A stretch of DNA of 5,444 nucleotides from Paracoccaceae bacterium. GTDB lineage: Bacteria > Pseudomonadota > Alphaproteobacteria > Rhodobacterales > Rhodobacteraceae. Position 1 is the stretch's first letter, and each line of letters opens with the position of its first letter. Location of the stretch: the NCBI GenBank assembly GCA_007134405.1, contig SLKW01000332.1, positions 1 to 5,444 on the forward strand, read 5' to 3'. A model generated the notes under the pieces. The model was not told the origin of the DNA. It saw only the letters and a program-made list of their open reading frames with translations, and searched no databases. Position numbers and translations under genes: made by a program. Shown piece after piece: positions 1 through 5,444 of the stretch.

Positions 1-504
1 ATCTTCGGCATGGGGTGCTTCTGGGGTGTCGAACGGCTGTTCTGGCAGCAAGACGGTGTCTGGCTGACGATGGTGGGTTACGGCGCGGGGTTCACCCCGA
101 ACCCGACCTATCAGGAGGTCTGCACCGGCCGCACCGGGCATAACGAGTTGGTGCGGGTCATCTACGATCCCGCCGTGATCCCCTATGCCGAGCTTCTGCG
201 CATCTTCTGGGAAGGCCACGACCCGACCCAGGGTATGCGCCAGGGCAACGACCGCGGCACGCAGTACCGCTCGGGCATCTACACGACCAGCCCCGCGCAG
301 GAAGATCCCGCGACGGCCAGCCGCGACGCCTATCAGGAGCGGCTGCGCCGAGCCGGGCTTGGCGCCATCACGACCGAGATCCGGCCTGCGCCCGAGTTCT
401 TCTTCGCCGAGGATTACCACCAGCAGTATCTGGCGAAGAATCCGGGCGGCTATTGCGGCATCGGCGGCACCGGCGTTTCCTGCCCCGTCGGCGTGGGTGC
501 CTGA
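1..504 (+). CDS. msrA: Peptide-methionine (S)-S-oxide reductase MsrA, 5'-truncated by window edge
   Basis: This enzyme reduces the S epimer of methionine sulfoxide, free or in proteins, back to methionine in the cytoplasm, with thioredoxin as usual reductant. The frame is open from base 1, so the true start is upstream. The ATG at base 10 lies inside the conserved [12 protein letters not shown] block and is not the start; only about a dozen N-terminal residues should be missing. In the 167 visible residues I see the catalytic Cys6 followed by Phe-Trp, Tyr27 (GY), Glu39 (TYQEVC), Asp84 and Tyr89 (GNDRGTQY), matching the E. coli active-site set, plus two C-terminal cysteines, Cys152 (GYCG) and Cys161 (VSCP), the expected resolving/recycling residues. 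The segment usually read as GYAGG or GYTGG is GYGAG here. It ends 91 bp before prmA on the same strand. Family assignment is certain; physiological role is by homology. Confidence 0.97.
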   Translation: MFGMGCFWGVERLFWQQDGVWLTMVGYGAGFTPNPTYQEVCTGRTGHNELVRVIYDPAVIPYAELLRIFWEGHDPTQGMRQGNDRGTQYRSGIYTTSPAQEDPATASRDAYQERLRRAGLGAITTEIRPAPEFFFAEDYHQQYLAKNPGGYCGIGGTGVSCPVGVGA

Positions 505-525
505 TGCTCAGGGCATGAACCCCGC

Positions 526-554
526 TTGACGAGGCAAATGCCGGTGACTAGGCG
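526..554 (+). promoter_or_regulatory. Weak candidate promoter for prmA
   Basis: TTGACG (526-531) is a good -35-like hexamer. A 17-bp spacer leads to TAGGCG (549-554), which matches the -10 consensus only at the first two positions. Its location, about 41 bp before the prmA ATG, is sensible. GC-rich alphaproteobacteria often have a well-kept -35 and a poor -10, so this is possible but unproven; prmA could equally be read through from msrA. Confidence 0.25.
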
Positions 555-570
555 GGCGCCCTGTCGCCCG
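553..570 (+). other. Hairpin in the prmA leader
   Basis: CGGGCG (553-558) pairs perfectly with CGCCCG (565-570) across a 6-nt loop. No run of T follows on the plus strand, so it is not a standard intrinsic terminator. It ends 25 nt before the prmA start and leaves the AGAGAG ribosome-binding site (585-590) free. It could be a weak msrA 3' end or a structured prmA leader; in GC-rich DNA a 6-bp stem can also arise by chance. Confidence 0.3.
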
Positions 571-595
571 TGGCCGAAGTTTCAAGAGAGCTTGC

Positions 596-1465
596 ATGCC
601 CACCTACACCGCCCTGATAACTCTTGCCGACGAATCCCGCGCCCAGCGGTTGGGCGAAGCGCTGGAAGGTTTGACGCCCGAACCCGTGGGGGTGGGCGTC
701 TTCGAGCTGGAGGACGGCTCGGGCCTGTGGGAGGTGGGCGCTTATTTCACCGATCCGCCGGACGAGATCGCGCTGACATTGATGGCCGCAGCGTATGGGT
801 CGGCGGAATTCGCGGTCTCGAAATTGCCCGAAATCGACTGGGTCGCGCATGTCCGGCGCGAGCTGAAGCCGGTCGAGGCGGGCCGGTTCTTCGTGTACGG
901 CAGCCACGATGCGGACAAGCTGCCCGAGGGGCGCATCGGGCTCTGGATCGAAGCCGCGATGGCTTTCGGCACCGGCCATCACGGCACGACCCTCGGCTGC
1001 CTGAGGGCGATCGACCGGTTGGTGAGTGCCGGTGTCGCACCGCAGCGCGTCATCGATCTGGGTTGCGGCACCGCGGTGCTCGCCATGGCCGCGGCGCGTG
1101 TTTGGCCGGCCACGGTGCTGGCCAGCGACATCGATGCCGTCGCGGTTGAAGTCGCCACCGCAAATGTCGTCGCCAACGGCCTGCAGGGCCGCGTCGAATG
1201 CCTTGAGGCCACGGGTTTCGACCACGAGATTATCGCCGGATGCGCGCCGTTCGATCTGGTCGTCGCCAATATTCTGAAGGGGCCGCTGATCGAGCTCGCC
1301 CCTGAGATCGCGCGCCACACTGCGCCCGGTGGGCGCGTGATCCTGTCGGGTCTGCTCGTGACGCAGGCCGAGGATGTGATTTCCGCCTATCTTGCCGAGG
1401 GCATCATACTCGACGAACGTGAAGACTTGGGCGACTGGACGACGCTGGTGTTACGCCGCGCCTGA
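596..1465 (+). CDS. prmA: Ribosomal protein L11 methyltransferase PrmA
   Basis: PrmA is a SAM-dependent methyltransferase that trimethylates several amino groups of ribosomal protein L11 in the cytoplasm. The 289-aa length is close to the 293 aa of E. coli PrmA. Residues 1-100 form the L11-recognition region, with the block GVGVFELEDGSGLWEVG (32-48). The family motif AFGTGHHGTT spans 123-132, where many homologues read AFGTGTHPTT. SAM-binding motif I VIDLGCG is at 152-158, the acidic post-I stretch SDID at 177-180, and the PrmA signature VVANILKGPL at 222-231 supplies the Asn-containing catalytic loop. The ATG at 596 is favoured by an AGAGAG purine-rich site 5 nt upstream and by the usual MPTYTAL-type beginning. 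It lies downstream of msrA on the same strand and converges on the DUF1127 gene. Loss of PrmA is tolerated in E. coli; its value here is unknown. Confidence 0.97.
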   Translation: MPTYTALITLADESRAQRLGEALEGLTPEPVGVGVFELEDGSGLWEVGAYFTDPPDEIALTLMAAAYGSAEFAVSKLPEIDWVAHVRRELKPVEAGRFFVYGSHDADKLPEGRIGLWIEAAMAFGTGHHGTTLGCLRAIDRLVSAGVAPQRVIDLGCGTAVLAMAAARVWPATVLASDIDAVAVEVATANVVANGLQGRVECLEATGFDHEIIAGCAPFDLVVANILKGPLIELAPEIARHTAPGGRVILSGLLVTQAEDVISAYLAEGIILDEREDLGDWTTLVLRRA

Positions 1466-1490
1466 TCCACGAAACAACTTTCACGCAACA

Positions 1491-1518
1491 GAAAAGCCGC
1501 GCCGGAAACCGACGCGGC
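1491..1518 (-). terminator. Intrinsic terminator of the DUF1127 gene
   Basis: GCCGCG (1496-1501) pairs with CGCGGC (1513-1518). Inside, after one mismatch, CGG (1503-1505) pairs with CCG (1509-1511) around an AAA loop. Read on the minus strand the hairpin is followed at once by TTTTC (1495-1491), giving GC-rich stem plus short U-tract, 24 nt past the DUF1127 stop. On the plus strand no T-run follows, so it is a poor terminator for prmA. Confidence 0.75.
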
Positions 1519-1542
1519 CGATCCGCTCGCGCAAGGCGTGTG

Positions 1543-1746
1543 TCAGCCGATCTGGCTGACGATCGTGTCGATATCCGCGCGGCAGAGGCCGATGTCCTCC
1601 AGCTCGCGATCGGAAAGCCGTGACAACTCACGGCGCGTGACGCGCCGGTCGTTCCAGGCAGCGATGGCCGCGAAAAGGCCACCAAAGGAAAAGCCCCCAC
1701 CGAAGGCCCCTTCGGCGGCCGGGCGGCTATGGGCGAAGACAGCCAT
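1543..1746 (-). CDS. Small DUF1127 (YjiS-like) domain protein
   Basis: This is a 67-aa basic protein with a Gly/Phe/Ala-rich N-terminus (residues 11-30) and a C-terminal DUF1127 domain at about 28-62. The diagnostic pattern is an Arg-rich helix (WNDRRVTRRELSRL, 31-44) followed by SDRELEDIGLCRADID (45-60). There is no clear signal peptide or membrane span. The start at 1746 has a GGAG site 6 nt upstream on the minus strand. The gene is monocistronic, convergent with prmA, divergent from ruvC, and has its own terminator. Members of this family in Rhodobacter sphaeroides (CcaF1) and Agrobacterium have been linked to RNA binding or turnover and to stress and nutrient responses. That role is inferred, not shown, here. 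I see none of the CCUCCUCCC-loop sRNA hairpins that accompany CcaF1 in R. sphaeroides in the short 3' region. Confidence 0.9.
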   Translation of the reverse strand: MAVFAHSRPAAEGAFGGGFSFGGLFAAIAAWNDRRVTRRELSRLSDRELEDIGLCRADIDTIVSQIG

Positions 1747-1774
1747 GACAGGCTCCGTATTCGAGGGTTACAAT

Positions 1775-1802
1775 GCGCCGAAGCATGATGCTTCTGAGGC
1801 GC
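1775..1802 (-). promoter_or_regulatory. Palindrome upstream of the DUF1127 gene, possible operator or leader hairpin
   Basis: GAAGCATGATGCTTC (1780-1794) is a perfect inverted repeat of 7-bp arms around one central base. It is embedded in a second pair, GCGCC (1775-1779) with GGCGC (1798-1802), offset by a 3-nt bulge (1795-1797). It lies about 30 bp before the DUF1127 ATG, where either a repressor site or a folded 5' leader would act. The regulator is unknown; no T-tract follows on either strand, so it is not an ordinary terminator. Confidence 0.5.
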
Positions 1803-1910
1803 CACCTAACGCCGAAGTCGCGCGTCCGGTAGAGGGCGAAAACGCAGAGCGGACATGCAAAAGCGGCATAACGATGCGGCTAAGATCCATTCCTGTCTGC
1901 AGTTGTACGG

Positions 1911-1942
1911 TGCTGCCCGGCTGTCTGGCTCGGCGGGCGGCA
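1911..1942 (+). other. Hairpin in the region upstream of ruvC
   Basis: TGCTGCCCG (1911-1919) can pair with CGGGCGGCA (1934-1942) over nine base pairs, including one G-U wobble, with a 14-nt loop. The wobble makes the stem better in plus-strand RNA than in minus-strand RNA. No U-tract follows. It could lie in a ruvC 5' leader or upstream of its promoter; function is unknown. Confidence 0.3.
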
Positions 1943-1963
1943 AACGCGCTTTCGACTGGCCAG

Positions 1964-1994
1964 TGTTCACTTTTCGTGCTAGCCAGTGTGAACA
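1964..1994. repeat. Inverted and direct repeats upstream of ruvC
   Basis: TGTTCAC (1964-1970) and GTGAACA (1988-1994) are a perfect 7-bp inverted repeat with a 17-bp spacer. Overlapping them is a direct repeat, GCCAGTGT at 1959-1966 and again at 1982-1989, 23 bp apart. The centre of the inverted repeat is about 60 bp before the ruvC ATG, a typical operator position. Confidence 0.5.
1965..1979 (+). promoter_or_regulatory. Near-match to alphaproteobacterial LexA (SOS) box
   Basis: The alphaproteobacterial LexA consensus is the direct repeat GTTC-N7-GTTC. Here GTTC (1965-1968), seven bases, then GTGC (1976-1979) match seven of eight consensus positions. It ends 60 bp before the ruvC start. SOS control of ruv genes is known in several bacteria, so location and target are plausible; the single mismatch and the shortness of the motif keep this tentative. 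Confidence 0.35.
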
Positions 1995-2039
1995 ATCCGG
2001 ACAAACCGGTGTTCGTGGAAACAGGCAGGACGGTGAGGC

Positions 2040-2543
2040 ATGCGGGTCTTGGGGCTGGATCCCGGTCTGCGGACGCTGGGTTGGGGCGTAATCGATGTCG
2101 ACGGGCCGCGGCTTGGCCATGTCGGCAACGGGCACTGCCAATCCTCGGGCGCTGATCTGGCGGCACGGCTTCTGAGCCTGCATGTGCAACTGACCGAGGT
2201 TCTGGCGCGCTTCGTGCCCGATTGCGCCGCGGTCGAGCAGACCTTCGTCAACAAGGACGCGGTCGCCACGCTCAAGCTCGGCCATGCGCGTGCCATTGCA
2301 CTGCTGGTTCCGGCGCAGGCGGGGTTGCCGGTCGGCGAATACGCGCCGAACGCGGTGAAGAAGACCGTGGTCGGCGTTGGCAAGGCCGCCAAGGAACAGG
2401 TCGCGCATATGGTGCGGATGCAGTTGCCGGGTGTCGCCATTGCCGGGCCGGATGCCGCCGATGCGCTGGCCGTCGCCATCTGCCACGCGCATCACGCACA
2501 ATCGGCCGGCAAATGGGCGGCGGCGCTGAGGGCGGCGGAATGA
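2040..2543 (+). CDS. ruvC: Crossover junction endodeoxyribonuclease RuvC
   Basis: RuvC is the Mg2+-dependent dimeric resolvase that makes paired nicks in Holliday junctions during recombinational repair, working with RuvAB. The 167-aa protein has the RNase H-like fold signature. The acidic catalytic residues fall at the same numbers as in E. coli: Asp7 (GLDPG), Glu66 (VEQTF), Asp138 (GPDAAD) and Asp141. The FVNKDA block (69-74) and the lysine-rich AVKK segment (105-108) are also present. Length is close to the 173 aa of E. coli. The ATG at 2040 starts directly with the conserved MRVLGLDPG and has AGGA (2027-2030) 9 nt upstream. It is the first gene of the ruvCAB operon and overlaps ruvA by 4 bp (ATGA). 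A near-LexA site at 1965-1979 could make the operon damage-inducible, which is an inference. Confidence 0.98.
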   Translation: MRVLGLDPGLRTLGWGVIDVDGPRLGHVGNGHCQSSGADLAARLLSLHVQLTEVLARFVPDCAAVEQTFVNKDAVATLKLGHARAIALLVPAQAGLPVGEYAPNAVKKTVVGVGKAAKEQVAHMVRMQLPGVAIAGPDAADALAVAICHAHHAQSAGKWAAALRAAE

Positions 2544-3226
2544 TCGGTATGCTCTCGGGCCGCGTCGCGCATCGCGGGACGGATCATGTGGTGATCGACG
2601 TGCAGGGTGTGGGCTATGTCGTCCACGTTTCGGATCGTACGCTGATGGCGCTGCCGGGGCCCGGAGGCATTGCACGGCTGCATACCGAGCTTCTGGTGCG
2701 CGAGGACCTGCTGCAGCTGTTCGGCTTCCTGACGCCGCTGGAGAAGGAGTGGCATCGTCTGCTGACCTCGGTCCAGGGGGTCGGGGCGCGGGCGTCGATG
2801 GCGATCCTCGGCGCGCTGGGCGCGGAGGGGTTGGCGCGGGCCATCGCGATCGGGGATGCTGCAGCCATCCGTCGCGCGCCCGGCGTGGGACCGAAGTTGG
2901 CGAGCCGCGTGGCTTTGGAACTGAAAGACAAGGCGCCGTCGATCATGGCCCTCGCGGCCACCGCCACCATTGCGGCATCAGACACCGCGCCACCGGAGGA
3001 CGGCGCGGTGATCGAGGCGACGCCAGCTGCCGCGCCGCGCGCTGCGAAGGCGCCATCGCCCGCCGCGACCTCGGCCCAGGCACAGGCCGAGGCGCTGTCG
3101 GCGCTCACGAACCTTGGCTACGGACCGTCCGAAGCCGCCGAAGCCGTCGCTCGCGCCGCCGAGGCCGAGGCCGAGACGCCCGGCCTGATCCGTGCCGCCC
3201 TGCGCCTGCTGGCGCCGAAGGGCTAA
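2540..3226 (+). CDS. ruvA: Holliday junction branch migration complex subunit RuvA
   Basis: RuvA binds four-way DNA junctions as a tetramer and loads the RuvB motor. The 228-aa product has the OB-fold domain I at about 1-65, starting MIGMLSGRV, and domain II with two helix-hairpin-helix motifs at 77-86 ([10 protein letters not shown]) and 113-122 ([10 protein letters not shown]). An Ala/Pro/Thr-rich linker covers about 133-180. Domain III (about 181-228, with [13 protein letters not shown]) contacts RuvB. The frame stays open far upstream inside ruvC, but the ATG at 2540 gives the standard N-terminus, overlaps the ruvC stop as ATGA, and has GAGG (2528-2531) 8 nt before it. This supports translational coupling. 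The protein is about 25 residues longer than E. coli RuvA (203 aa), mainly through the linker, which is variable in the family. Confidence 0.97.
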   Translation: MIGMLSGRVAHRGTDHVVIDVQGVGYVVHVSDRTLMALPGPGGIARLHTELLVREDLLQLFGFLTPLEKEWHRLLTSVQGVGARASMAILGALGAEGLARAIAIGDAAAIRRAPGVGPKLASRVALELKDKAPSIMALAATATIAASDTAPPEDGAVIEATPAAAPRAAKAPSPAATSAQAQAEALSALTNLGYGPSEAAEAVARAAEAEAETPGLIRAALRLLAPKG

Positions 3227-3229
3227 GCC

Positions 3230-4261
3230 ATGCCAAGTCCCGACCCCACGCTTCGCCCCGACCGCCAGCCCGAGGATACCGACCGCGCGCTCAGACCGCA
3301 GGCGCTGGACGAATTCATCGGACAGCACGAGGCGCGTGCGAATCTGCGGGTCTTCATCCAGTCGGCGCGGATGCGTGGCGAGGCGATGGATCACACGCTG
3401 TTCTATGGGCCGCCGGGGCTGGGCAAGACGACGCTGGCACAGATCATGGCGCGCGAACTGGGGGTGGGGTTCCGAATGACGTCGGGCCCGGTGCTGGCGC
3501 GGGCGGGTGATCTGGCGGCGATCCTGACCAATCTGGAGGCGCGCGACGTCCTCTTTATCGACGAGATCCACAGGCTGAACCCTGCCGTCGAGGAGGTGCT
3601 CTACGCGGCGATGGAGGATTTCCAGCTGGACCTGGTGATCGGCGAGGGGCCTGCGGCGCGGACCGTCCGGATCGAGTTGCAGCCCTTCACGCTGGTGGGC
3701 GCGACGACCCGGCTGGGCCTGCTGACCACGCCCCTGCGCGACCGGTTCGGTATCCCGACACGGCTGCAGTTCTACACCGAGCCGGAACTGTGCGAGATCG
3801 TCAGCCGCGGCGCCCGGCTTCTGGGGGTCGAGGCCGCTGCCGAGGGCGTGGCCGAGATCGCGCGGCGGGCGCGGGGGACGCCGCGCATCGCCGGGCGGCT
3901 ACTGCGCCGGGTGGTGGATTTCGCGCTGGTCGAGGGCGACGGGAAGCTGACGCGGGCGCTGGCCGACGACGCGCTGACGCGGTTGGGGGTGGATCATCTG
4001 GGGCTCGACGGGGCCGACCGGCGATACCTGAAGCTTCTGGCCGAGGGGTATGCCGGCGGGCCGGTGGGGGTGGAGACGATCGCGGCAGCGCTGTCGGAAT
4101 CGCGCGACGCGATCGAGGAGGTGATCGAGCCTTACCTGCTTCAGCAGGGGCTGATCGCCCGCACGCCGCGCGGGCGGATGCTGACGGCGAATGCCTGGCG
4201 GCATCTCGGGCTCGACCCGCCCCGGCCTGCGGCGGGCCAGTCGGACCTGTTTGAGGGCTAG
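3230..4261 (+). CDS. ruvB: Holliday junction branch migration ATPase RuvB
   Basis: RuvB is the hexameric AAA+ motor that pumps DNA through the RuvA-bound junction; EC 3.6.4.12-type helicase activity. The 343-aa protein (E. coli 336) shows Walker A GPPGLGKT at 60-67 with Lys66, Walker B LFIDEIH at 108-114 with Asp111 and Glu112, sensor 1 GATTR at 157-161, the arginine-finger segment PLRDRFG at 168-174, and sensor 2 RGTPRIA at 215-221. The winged-helix DNA-binding C-domain follows, with [13 protein letters not shown] at 273-285 and [15 protein letters not shown] at 302-316. The ATG lies 3 nt after the ruvA stop with GAAGGG 7 nt upstream, so it is cotranscribed. All key residues are present. It is the last operon gene in view and meets the helicase gene tail to tail. 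Confidence 0.98.
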   Translation: MPSPDPTLRPDRQPEDTDRALRPQALDEFIGQHEARANLRVFIQSARMRGEAMDHTLFYGPPGLGKTTLAQIMARELGVGFRMTSGPVLARAGDLAAILTNLEARDVLFIDEIHRLNPAVEEVLYAAMEDFQLDLVIGEGPAARTVRIELQPFTLVGATTRLGLLTTPLRDRFGIPTRLQFYTEPELCEIVSRGARLLGVEAAAEGVAEIARRARGTPRIAGRLLRRVVDFALVEGDGKLTRALADDALTRLGVDHLGLDGADRRYLKLLAEGYAGGPVGVETIAAALSESRDAIEEVIEPYLLQQGLIARTPRGRMLTANAWRHLGLDPPRPAAGQSDLFEG

Positions 4262-4262
4262 G

Positions 4263-4279
4263 GTCGGGGTCTTCCCGAC
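4263..4279 (+). other. Hairpin just after ruvB
   Basis: GTCGGG (4263-4268) pairs with CCCGAC (4274-4279) around a 5-nt loop, starting 2 nt after the ruvB stop. No T-run follows, so intrinsic termination is doubtful; it may protect the mRNA 3' end or be chance. The rest of this 170-bp gap up to 4366 is noticeably more A/T-rich than the genes and shows no coding potential. Confidence 0.35.
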
Positions 4280-4366
4280 GCGGCTGGACGGGCGAGGGGG
4301 CCGGAAATCGGAGGGCGCCCAAACTTGGACAATCGGTCAAGCTATTGAAACGGAAGTGAATCGTCA

Positions 4367-4406
4367 GAAAAATTAACCGGATTTCAACCCGCGCGGGAAG
4401 TCCGGT
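4367..4406 (-). terminator. Intrinsic terminator of the Lhr-Core helicase gene, possibly bidirectional
   Basis: ACCGGA (4376-4381) pairs with TCCGGT (4401-4406), and TTC (4383-4385) with GAA (4397-4399) continues the stem beyond one non-Watson-Crick position; the loop is 11 nt. Read on the minus strand the hairpin begins 25 nt after the helicase stop and is followed by TAATTTTTC (4375-4367), a good U-tract. On the plus strand the odd position becomes a G-U wobble, and a TTTT run occurs only about 7 nt further on (4414-4417), so it may also weakly end ruvCAB transcripts. Confidence 0.78.
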
Positions 4407-4431
4407 CCTGCCGTTTTCCCGAGGCGCTGGT

Positions 4432-5444
4432 TCACGCCTTTTCCACCCCCGCTTCGGCGAGAAGCCGCGCGGCTTCTTCCTCCATCAGGCGTTGCTGGCC
4501 GGTGCCGGCGATGGGAACGCGCCCCATTTCCAGCAGAAGCGGCGCGGCGAGGGGGGTGACGTGGGGGGCGCGGACGTGGCGGATGCGGGTGGCCTCAGCC
4601 AGCATCGTCTCGATCCGGCGGAAATCGACGAGGCCCCGCGCGGCTTCGGCCCGCGTGATGCGCAGGAGCAAGTGGTCGGGGTCGAAGCGGCGCAACGTGT
4701 CGTATAGGATGTCCGACGAGAAGGTCGCCTGTTTGCCGGACTTGCGCGCGCCCGGCAGGTTGGGGCGGATCAGGCCGGCAACGATCGCGACCGCGCGGAA
4801 GGTGCGTTTCATCACCGCGTTGTCGGCAAGCCAGTCATCGAGTCCCCTGCGCAGATCGTCGGGTTCCAGCAGGGCGGCCGGATCGGGCACCTCGCCGAGC
4901 GACCAGACCAGCAGGGCATAGTCGGTGGCGACGAAGCCGAGGGGGCCGAGGTCTGCCGTTTCCATCCGCCGGGTCAGGAGGAGCCCCAGCGTCTGCAATG
5001 CGTTGCGCCCGGCGAAGCCATACAGCGCGAGATAGGCCCGGCCGCCGCGCCAGAAGGTTTCGGCGAGCACTTCATGCGCGCGGGGCAGGGCGGAGAGCCG
5101 CGCCTGCATGGCAAGCCAGTCGCGCGTATGCGCGGGCAGGACCGACCAGCGCGCCGGATCGGCCAGGATCGCCTGAACCCGGTGGGCGAGTTGCGTGCTC
5201 ATCGCCAGCTTGAGGCCCGAAAAGACCGCGATCTTCGGCTCGCGCGCGGGTTGCGGGGTCACCTGGACAATGGTCTCGCGCAGCCGGTCGTAGCGCACGG
5301 TCTGCCCGCCGATCAGAAAGGTGTCGCCGGGGGAAAGCTGGGTGGCGAAGCTTTCCTCGACCTCGCCCAGGTGGCGGGCATGGGCGCGGACCTTGAGCAT
5401 CGCGGGCTCGACGATGGTGCCCACGTTCATGCGCAGGTCGCGGG
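4432..5444 (-). CDS. Ligase-associated DNA damage response DEXH-box helicase (Lhr-Core type), C-terminal part; 5' end outside window
   Basis: This is an SF2 helicase of the Lhr-Core family, a 3'-to-5' single-strand-DNA-dependent ATPase/translocase thought to act in DNA repair. The frame remains open to the window edge (RDLR precedes the first Met at 5430), so the two RecA-like ATPase domains are off-window and no helicase motif can be checked here. The 336 visible residues fit the winged-helix/CORE region: RMNVGTIVEPAMLKVR (4-19), GEVEESF (26-32), LSPGDTFLIGG (36-46), LAETFWRGGRAYL, TLGLLLTRRME, PLGFVATDYALLVWS (167-181), MKRTFRAVAIVAGLI, and FSSDILYDTLRRFDPDH. The gene is convergent with ruvB and has its own terminator. 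PdeM, often the next gene in this family's operon, is not immediately downstream. The assignment rests on remembered family patterns, and I do not give a symbol because usage varies (lhr). Confidence 0.9.
   Translation of the reverse strand, partial: RDLRMNVGTIVEPAMLKVRAHARHLGEVEESFATQLSPGDTFLIGGQTVRYDRLRETIVQVTPQPAREPKIAVFSGLKLAMSTQLAHRVQAILADPARWSVLPAHTRDWLAMQARLSALPRAHEVLAETFWRGGRAYLALYGFAGRNALQTLGLLLTRRMETADLGPLGFVATDYALLVWSLGEVPDPAALLEPDDLRRGLDDWLADNAVMKRTFRAVAIVAGLIRPNLPGARKSGKQATFSSDILYDTLRRFDPDHLLLRITRAEAARGLVDFRRIETMLAEATRIRHVRAPHVTPLAAPLLLEMGRVPIAGTGQQRLMEEEAARLLAEAGVEKA

Larger units (their letters stand above)
1747..2039. promoter_or_regulatory. Divergent intergenic region between the DUF1127 gene and ruvC
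   Basis: This 293-bp gap must contain the start signals for both flanking genes. I find no recognisable coding sequence in it: short open frames on both strands show no family pattern. It holds a 15-bp palindrome near the DUF1127 start, an imperfect hairpin with AGCGGCAT (1862-1869) against ATGCGGCT (1874-1881), a larger hairpin at 1911-1942, and paired repeats at 1959-1994. No convincing sigma-70 -35/-10 pair could be fixed by eye for either gene. Confidence 0.6.

Noticed and set aside
548..1318. Long minus-strand open frame (256 codons) antisense to prmA
   Set aside because: It has no recognisable domain, is rich in Arg/Gly/Asp as expected of the reverse frame of a GC-rich gene, and lies fully over a clear PrmA.
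2021..2039. GTTC/GAAA stretch just upstream of ruvC as a second LexA site
   Set aside because: The GTTC at 2011-2014 is not followed at N7 by GTTC (it reads CAGG), so the consensus is not met.
1855..2091. 78-codon plus-strand open frame in the ruvC upstream region
   Set aside because: It overlaps the true ruvC start in another frame, has no good ribosome-binding site or family signature, and would leave no room for a ruvC promoter.
1806..2675. Minus-strand open frame of 289 codons over the divergent region and ruvC
   Set aside because: It is Arg/Pro/His-rich without family pattern and is antisense to an intact RuvC and the start of RuvA; a shadow frame.
3801..4340. Minus-strand open frame (179 codons) over the ruvB 3' half
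   Set aside because: Its composition is dominated by Pro, Arg and Ala, typical of an antisense frame in GC-rich DNA; ruvB is intact on the other strand.
4324..4341. Small inverted repeat around CTTGGAC and GTCAAG after ruvB
   Set aside because: The arms need a bulged G and the stem is short with no following T-run; not distinguishable from chance.
4345..4373. TTGAAA, 17 bp, AAAAAT: a promoter-like pair in the A/T-rich convergent gap
   Set aside because: The hexamers fit sigma-70 moderately, but a transcript would start at the terminator hairpin and run antisense to the helicase gene. The A-run is better explained as the helicase terminator's U-tract.
4191..4376. 61-codon plus-strand open frame spanning the ruvB end and the convergent gap
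   Set aside because: It begins inside ruvB in another frame, has no homology pattern, and runs into the terminator hairpin.
4388..4397. CCCGCGCGGG palindrome
   Set aside because: It lies within the loop region of the terminator hairpin and cannot form a stem with a proper loop; a GC-rich chance palindrome.

Overview
The window looks like ordinary chromosome from a GC-rich alphaproteobacterium, most likely Rhodobacterales (Rhodobacter/Paracoccus relatives). This is inferred from strong G/C use at third codon positions, the ruvC-ruvA-ruvB order, an alphaproteobacterial-style MsrA C-terminus and PrmA N-terminus, and a small DUF1127 protein. I see no rRNA, tRNA, CRISPR array, insertion sequence, integrase or phage gene.

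Layout, left to right: the 3' part of msrA (methionine sulfoxide reductase A, + strand, start cut off by the window edge); a 91-bp gap with a weak promoter candidate and a hairpin; prmA (ribosomal protein L11 methyltransferase, +); a 77-bp convergent gap with an intrinsic terminator for the minus-strand gene; a 67-aa DUF1127 gene (-); a 293-bp divergent regulatory region with several inverted repeats and a near-match to the alphaproteobacterial LexA box; a tight ruvC-ruvA-ruvB operon (+; 4-bp overlap, then a 3-bp gap); a 170-bp convergent gap with a good intrinsic terminator on the minus strand; and the C-terminal third or so of an Lhr-Core type, ligase-associated DEXH-box helicase (-, its ATPase part lies beyond the window).

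The functional theme of the right half is DNA repair. RuvA and RuvB bind and branch-migrate Holliday junctions and RuvC cuts them. The convergent Lhr-Core helicase belongs to a family usually found beside an ATP-dependent DNA ligase, an exonuclease and the PdeM phosphoesterase. The left half is protein maintenance and modification (MsrA, PrmA). No undescribed system is evident. The items most worth a second look are the repeats and candidate SOS operator before ruvC, the palindrome before the DUF1127 gene, and the gene order around the ruvB/helicase junction.
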